From: CAJMNU01 sp905214855
Lineage (GTDB): Bacteria > Bacillota > Clostridia > Lachnospirales > Lachnospiraceae
Length of the DNA: 64,000 nt
Assembly: GCA_937890595.1 (NCBI GenBank)
Contig: CALADM010000023.1
Coordinates: 1 to 64,000 of the forward strand
Reading direction: 5' to 3'
Shown: one piece after another, positions 60,109-64,000 of the stretch
Layout: each line of letters opens with the position of its first letter
How positions within the stretch are numbered: position 1 is the first letter of the stretch
Position numbers and translations under genes: made by a program
The notes under the pieces: generated by a model
The model's database searches: none
What the model was told of the DNA's origin: nothing
What the model saw: only the letters and a program-made list of their open reading frames with translations

Positions 60109-62043
60109 ATGGGAAAAAATGAAGAATTTGAAGATGAATTATCACGCATGAGAGAGAGACGGAGCAGGGGAAGAAGCCGCTCTCAGAACAAACAGGACAA
60201 CACAATGGGAAAAACTTCTGGAAACAGGGCAGATGTGCCCCATTCAGGCAGCAGCCATAAAAAACCAGATAAATCCAAAAAAAGTTCTGTGAAAAAGATC
60301 GTGATGTGGGTACTCCTTGGCATTCTTGGAGTGATCGCACTACTCGCTGTGGCAGCCTATGGTTATGTTTCTTCCAAGTTTAACAAGGTGCAGAGAGTAG
60401 AAGACTGGAAGACAGAAGATATTGTCAATATTGAGCTGACTCCGGAACAAAAAGAGGTGATGGAGGGATATAAGACGATCGCCATCTTTGGTGTAGATGC
60501 CCGTGACAACGATCAGTTGGAAAAAGGGACACATTCGGATGTTATCATGATCTGCAATATTGATATGGGAACAGGAGAAATCCAGTTGGTATCTGTATAC
60601 AGGGACACATACTTGAATATAGATGATAAGAATACTTACAGAAAGATCAATGCGGCATACTTTAATGGAGGTCCTAAACAGGCTGTTAAGGCTTTGAATA
60701 AAAATCTGGATCTGAACATTGAAGATTATGTGACATTCAACTGGAAAGCGGTTGCAATGGGGATCAATATTCTGGGAGGTGTGGATATTGAGATCAATTC
60801 TAAGGAATTGCGCTACTTGAATGCATTTATTACAGAGACAGTAGAATCCACAGGTATCGGCTCACACCAGATCAAGAGTCCTGGATTGATCCATATGGAT
60901 GGTGTGCAGGCAGTTGCCTATGGTCGTCTGCGTTTGATGGATTCTGATTATGCGAGAACAGAACGCCAGAAAATCGTTATCAAAGCTGCTTTTGAAAAAG
61001 CAAAAAAAGCAGGTGTAGGAAAGTTGAATGAGCTTGCCGGAAATATGCTGGAGCAGGTTTCCACAAGTTTGGATTGGAATGATCTGATCCCATTGATTGA
61101 AAATGCAAATAAGTTTTATTTGGGTGAATCACTGGGATTCCCAATGGCAAGAGGTGAGATGCGCTACAAGGGCGGTGACTATGTTGTTCCACAGACACTG
61201 GAGAGCAATGTCGTAGAACTTCATAAAGCAATGTTTGCAAATGAGGCATATCAGCCAACCGCAACCTTAAAGAAGATCAGCAACCATATCGCACAGATCA
61301 GCGGATTTACCAAGCCGGGAAAGAATGCAGGTACAGTCGTGATCGGAGGAGATAAAGGATCAGGAAACTCCAAGAATGAGAACAAAGCCACCACTGCGGC
61401 TACCAAGGAGACAACAGAGGCAGAGACAACACTGGAAGAGAGCAGTGAAAAAGGCAGTGATGAGTCAGAGGAAACCAAGGAGTCAGAGGAAACCAAGGAG
61501 TCAGAGGGACACCGTTCTCCGGCACAGGCTACAGATGAAGATGGAAAGCCGATTGCTTCTGAAAGTACAAAGGAGAATTCTGGAAAAGGACCAGGTTCAG
61601 AGACTTCCAAACAGACATCTGGTGAGAGTGGAAGTGAGAGCAGCGCTGCAGCAGGACCATCTTCACCGGGAATTTCACCGGGAGGACCATCCAGAAATCC
61701 GTCTGAATCCAACGGCGATCTGATCTATCAGGAACCAACAAAGGAGACACAGGAACCGGGTATTTATGAAGAACCTGGAAAAAGTACAGAAAATACTTCC
61801 AAGGCTCCGGTTCAGCCGGGAATGTCAGAGAGCAGCCAGAAGGAAAGCAGTACTGCACAGACACCAACAAAAGAATCAGAGAAACCGATAGAAAAACCAA
61901 CGGAAAAGCCGACTCAAGGTACAGAAAAACCAATTAGCCCAGGAGTTCCTTCTACAGGAAATGTAGTTATCATGCCAGGGGAAGATACCTCCAACCCATC
62001 AGGAACTACAGTATCACCAGTCAGTCCGGGCGGAGTACAGTAA
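60109..62043 (+). CDS. LytR-CpsA-Psr (LCP) family protein with long disordered tail
   Basis: Transfers lipid-linked glycan to peptidoglycan outside the cell. Residues 1-65 are a basic, charged cytoplasmic segment. One helix follows (IVMWVLLGILGVIALLAVAA, about 66-85), then the LCP domain (about 120-300). It contains TIAIFGVDARDND with the conserved Asp, SDVIMICNIDMGTGEIQLVS, VYRDTYLNI, RKINAAYFNGGP and YGRLRLMDSDYARTERQK with the conserved Arg residues. From about residue 410 to the end it is a Ser/Glu/Thr/Pro-rich low-complexity tail with repeated SEETKE units, unusually long for LCP proteins. ATG 60109 has GAGG 6 bases upstream; ATG 60097 is the alternative. It closes block III, as expected of the attachment step. 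Confidence 0.93.
   Translation: MGKNEEFEDELSRMRERRSRGRSRSQNKQDNTMGKTSGNRADVPHSGSSHKKPDKSKKSSVKKIVMWVLLGILGVIALLAVAAYGYVSSKFNKVQRVEDWKTEDIVNIELTPEQKEVMEGYKTIAIFGVDARDNDQLEKGTHSDVIMICNIDMGTGEIQLVSVYRDTYLNIDDKNTYRKINAAYFNGGPKQAVKALNKNLDLNIEDYVTFNWKAVAMGINILGGVDIEINSKELRYLNAFITETVESTGIGSHQIKSPGLIHMDGVQAVAYGRLRLMDSDYARTERQKIVIKAAFEKAKKAGVGKLNELAGNMLEQVSTSLDWNDLIPLIENANKFYLGESLGFPMARGEMRYKGGDYVVPQTLESNVVELHKAMFANEAYQPTATLKKISNHIAQISGFTKPGKNAGTVVIGGDKGSGNSKNENKATTAATKETTEAETTLEESSEKGSDESEETKESEETKESEGHRSPAQATDEDGKPIASESTKENSGKGPGSETSKQTSGESGSESSAAAGPSSPGISPGGPSRNPSESNGDLIYQEPTKETQEPGIYEEPGKSTENTSKAPVQPGMSESSQKESSTAQTPTKESEKPIEKPTEKPTQGTEKPISPGVPSTGNVVIMPGEDTSNPSGTTVSPVSPGGVQ
61462..61507 (+). repeat. 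18-base tandem repeat in the LCP gene tail
   Basis: GAGTCAGAGGAAACCAAG occurs twice in tandem (61462-61479, 61480-61497), plus ten bases of a third copy. It encodes ESEETK units and is in frame. Confidence 0.85.
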
Positions 62044-62070
62044 TATATTAAAAGATAGAACATGAGACAT

Positions 62071-62139
62071 AAAAAGGATATCAGCAGCAAATGTGAAAGC
62101 ATGACATACCGCTTTACATGATGGCAGATATCCTTTTTT
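62071..62139 (+). terminator. Rho-independent terminator closing block III
   Basis: The outer stem AAAAAGGATATC (62071-62082) with GATATCCTTTTT (62127-62138) and the inner TGTGAAAGC with GCTTTACA (62092-62100 with 62111-62118) end in six T residues. The last T residues form the -35 box of the htrA promoter. Confidence 0.88.
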
Positions 62140-62166
62140 GTCTGACTGTTATAAAAATGTTATAGA
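62138..62166 (+). promoter_or_regulatory. Promoter of the HtrA protease gene
   Basis: TTGTCT (62138-62143), 17-base spacer, TATAGA (62161-62166) with an extended TG. The open-frame TTG at 62138 is therefore a promoter element, not a start. The leader is about 100 bases and contains two AATTC-CA(A/C) words near 62194-62211. Confidence 0.72.
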
Positions 62167-62275
62167 ATTCACGTTTTTTCAATGTTTTTTTCACAATTCC
62201 AACACAATTCATTGTTATCATTTAGGCATAAAAGGAAAGAAAGAGTATCAATGGTACAGGAAAGGAGAAATTAGT

Positions 62276-63910
62276 ATGTACGATGATATTTGGGATCACG
62301 AGCATGAAGACGGCTCTATAGATAGAGAAAAAGAACAAGAAGACAGAGATTATGAGGCAGAAGAGACAGAAAACCATTCCACAGAAAACAGAATGGAGCA
62401 GCAGCATATGGAAAATAAGAGTGAGGTGAACAGTTCTATGGAAAATATGGAGAATGAAAATAGAAACAGCAAACCAATGAATGATAATAGTCAAATGGAT
62501 AATAGTCAAATGAATAACAGTCAAATGGATAGCAGCAATGCATATGATGATCCATTCCGTGAAACTCAGAATCAGTTTCACCATATAGATAGAAGCTATA
62601 TTCCGGAAGAACCGGATCGTGGAAGAGGAAAAAGACCAAAGAAAAAAGGTTCTATGGCAGCAAAGATCGCAGGTATCACAGCAGGTGCGGTTTTATTTGG
62701 AAGTGTGGCAGGTGTCACCATGTTTGGTGTAAATCTGGCTACAGGAAAGCTGGCTAAAGTTCTTTATCCGACTGTACAGCAAAGTGAAACCGTTGCAGAT
62801 GCAGGTGATGGCACAGCAACAGGCAATGGTGCTGCAACCGTGATATCTACTGCGGCAAATCTGGATGTTTCTGCTATTGTAAAAGAAGCAATGCCATCTG
62901 TTGTGGCGATCACAAACACACAGATCTTCCAGAGCAACAATTTCTTCTTTGGACCGAGTCAGTATGAGGGACAGTCAAGTGGTTCTGGTATCATTATCGG
63001 TCAAAATGATACAGAGCTTTTGATTGTGACCAATAACCATGTAGTAGAGTCTTCCACAGCGCTGAAAGTAACTTTTATTGATAATAACAGTGTGGACGCA
63101 GCGATCAAAGGAACAGACTCGGAGTCTGACCTTGCTGTAATTGCAATCCAGAAAAAAGACATCCCAGAAAGTACCCTGTCCCAGATCAAAATTGCGACAG
63201 TTGGTGATTCAGATTCTCTGGAAGCTGGTCAGGGTGTGATCGCTATTGGTAATGCTCTTGGATACGGACAGTCAACTACAGTTGGCTATATCAGTGCATT
63301 GAATCGTGAAGTGCAGACACAGGATACATCCACAGGAGAAATCATCACAAGAAATATGATTCAGGTAGATGCAGCAATCAATCCTGGAAACAGTGGTGGT
63401 GCTCTCTTGAACATGAAAGGTGAAGTAATCGGTATTAATGCTGCAAAATATGCATCTACAGAGGTCGAAGGTGTTGGATATGCAATCCCTATCACATATG
63501 CAGAAGATATCATCGGAGATTTGATGAACCGTCAGACAAGGATTGAAGTGGCGGCAGAGGAACAGGGATATCTTGGTATTCAGGGACAGAATATCACACA
63601 GGAAATGTCACAGGCATTCGTAATGCCAAGAGGTGTGTATGTATATAAGATCTTGGAAGGCGGAGCAGCAGCAAACTCTGATCTGAAAGAAAAAGACATT
63701 ATCACAAAGATCGATGGATCTTCTGTCAAAAATATGTCAGATCTTCAGGAAATGCTGACGTATTTCAAAGGTGGAACAACGGTGAAACTGACAGTACAGT
63801 CTCTTGTGGATGGAGAGTATCAGGAAAGAGAAGTGAATGTTACCTTAGGATATCGTGCAGATGCTGAAAAATTACAGCAGCAGAATACAGAAGAGAGCAG
63901 CGCTCAATAA
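62276..63910 (+). CDS. HtrA/DegP-like membrane-anchored serine protease
   Basis: Quality-control protease at the outer face of the membrane. The 544-residue protein has a long acidic, Asn/Gln/Met-rich cytoplasmic N-terminus (about 1-120) and a basic patch (RGRGKRPKKKGSM). One helix follows (IAGITAGAVLFGSVAGVTMF, about 126-146). The trypsin-like domain has its triad in VTNNHVVES (His), DSESDLAVIAI (Asp) and NPGNSGGALLN (Ser, near 378). A single PDZ domain (about 435-525) includes YLGIQGQNITQEMSQAF, GVYVYKILEGGAAANSDLKE and DIITKIDGSSVKNMSDLQEM. ATG 62276 has AAAGGAGAAA 6-8 bases upstream. The architecture matches Firmicute HtrA/YkdA, but the N-terminal region is longer than usual. Confidence 0.95.
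   Translation: MYDDIWDHEHEDGSIDREKEQEDRDYEAEETENHSTENRMEQQHMENKSEVNSSMENMENENRNSKPMNDNSQMDNSQMNNSQMDSSNAYDDPFRETQNQFHHIDRSYIPEEPDRGRGKRPKKKGSMAAKIAGITAGAVLFGSVAGVTMFGVNLATGKLAKVLYPTVQQSETVADAGDGTATGNGAATVISTAANLDVSAIVKEAMPSVVAITNTQIFQSNNFFFGPSQYEGQSSGSGIIIGQNDTELLIVTNNHVVESSTALKVTFIDNNSVDAAIKGTDSESDLAVIAIQKKDIPESTLSQIKIATVGDSDSLEAGQGVIAIGNALGYGQSTTVGYISALNREVQTQDTSTGEIITRNMIQVDAAINPGNSGGALLNMKGEVIGINAAKYASTEVEGVGYAIPITYAEDIIGDLMNRQTRIEVAAEEQGYLGIQGQNITQEMSQAFVMPRGVYVYKILEGGAAANSDLKEKDIITKIDGSSVKNMSDLQEMLTYFKGGTTVKLTVQSLVDGEYQEREVNVTLGYRADAEKLQQQNTEESSAQ
62486..62530 (+). repeat. 15-base tandem repeat in the HtrA N-terminus
   Basis: Three in-frame copies of AATAGTCAAATGGAT or close variants (62486-62500, 62501-62515, 62516-62530) encode NSQM(D/N) units in the cytoplasmic segment. 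Confidence 0.85.
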
Positions 63911-64000
63911 AGAATGGTTCAGCATGGACAGCAGATAGAGGATAACAGGAAACAAGAAAGCAGATAGAATATAATAGCAAATAGAATTATGCGAACAGGA

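Noticed and set aside
62138..62275. In-frame N-terminal extension of HtrA from TTG 62138
   Set aside because: The TTG belongs to the terminator T-tract and the -35 box; the real start is ATG 62276 after AAAGGAG.

Overview
The window looks like a chromosomal segment of a low-to-moderate G+C Firmicute, most likely a gut Lachnospiraceae (class Clostridia). The inference rests on a short-type ProRS next to a CCA-adding enzyme and a DUF3783 protein, a YesL/DUF624 membrane protein, a GntR/FadR regulator, AGGAGG-type ribosome binding sites, TTGACA/TATAAT promoters, and cell-wall genes of Gram-positive type (LytR-CpsA-Psr, LTA-synthase-like, choline-binding-type repeats). No rRNA, tRNA, CRISPR array, insertion sequence or phage gene was found.

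Layout. 0-3.2 kb: proS, cca and a DUF3783 gene. 3.3-18.9 kb, surface-glycan block I: an orphan Wzt-type ABC ATPase, a methyltransferase and a giant GT2-GT4 glycosyltransferase; then, from its own promoter, a complete four-gene GDP-D-glycero-alpha-D-manno-heptose set (hddC, hddA, gmhB, gmhA), a polytopic membrane protein, the CDP-4-keto-3,6-dideoxyhexose set (rfbF, rfbG, rfbH), a LicD phosphotransferase and a GtrB-like polyprenyl-phosphate glycosyltransferase. 18.9-29.9 kb: mostly housekeeping genes (lipoprotein, ROK sugar kinase, zinc phospholipase C-like protein, Na+/alanine symporter, Ca2+/Na+ antiporter, cyclophilin, GNAT, DUF624, ispE, GntR). 30.0-45.6 kb, block II: an O-antigen ligase/polymerase-family protein and a phosphoglycosyl transferase, then a visibly A+T-rich island with five GT2 enzymes, a Wzm/Wzt exporter, a methyltransferase with a repetitive coiled coil, an acyltransferase and an LTA-synthase-like phosphotransferase. 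45.6-50.8 kb: lipid kinase, a PD-(D/E)XK-like protein, HAD, NUDIX and a cell-wall-binding repeat protein. 51.2-62.0 kb, block III: a thiamine-diphosphate enzyme, an SDR, three GT2 proteins, a second phosphoglycosyl transferase and an LCP ligase, followed by an HtrA protease.

How the genes may work together. Blocks I-III together encode nucleotide-sugar supply (GDP-heptose and a CDP-3,6-dideoxy-4-ketosugar), two lipid-linked initiation enzymes, chain assembly by many glycosyltransferases, ABC export, decoration (methyl, acyl, phospho-polyol or phosphocholine-like groups) and attachment to the wall by LCP. The most interesting reading is that RfbH's keto-sugar product in block I is the substrate of the thiamine enzyme and reductase in block III. 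That would make a branched-chain (yersiniose-like) sugar in a Gram-positive commensal. A second strong idea is that the methyltransferase plus 54-base-repeat coiled coil beside Wzt is a WbdD-like chain terminator and molecular ruler.

Functions are assigned from motifs read by eye in the translations. Substrate specificities of the glycosyltransferases cannot be read from sequence alone.
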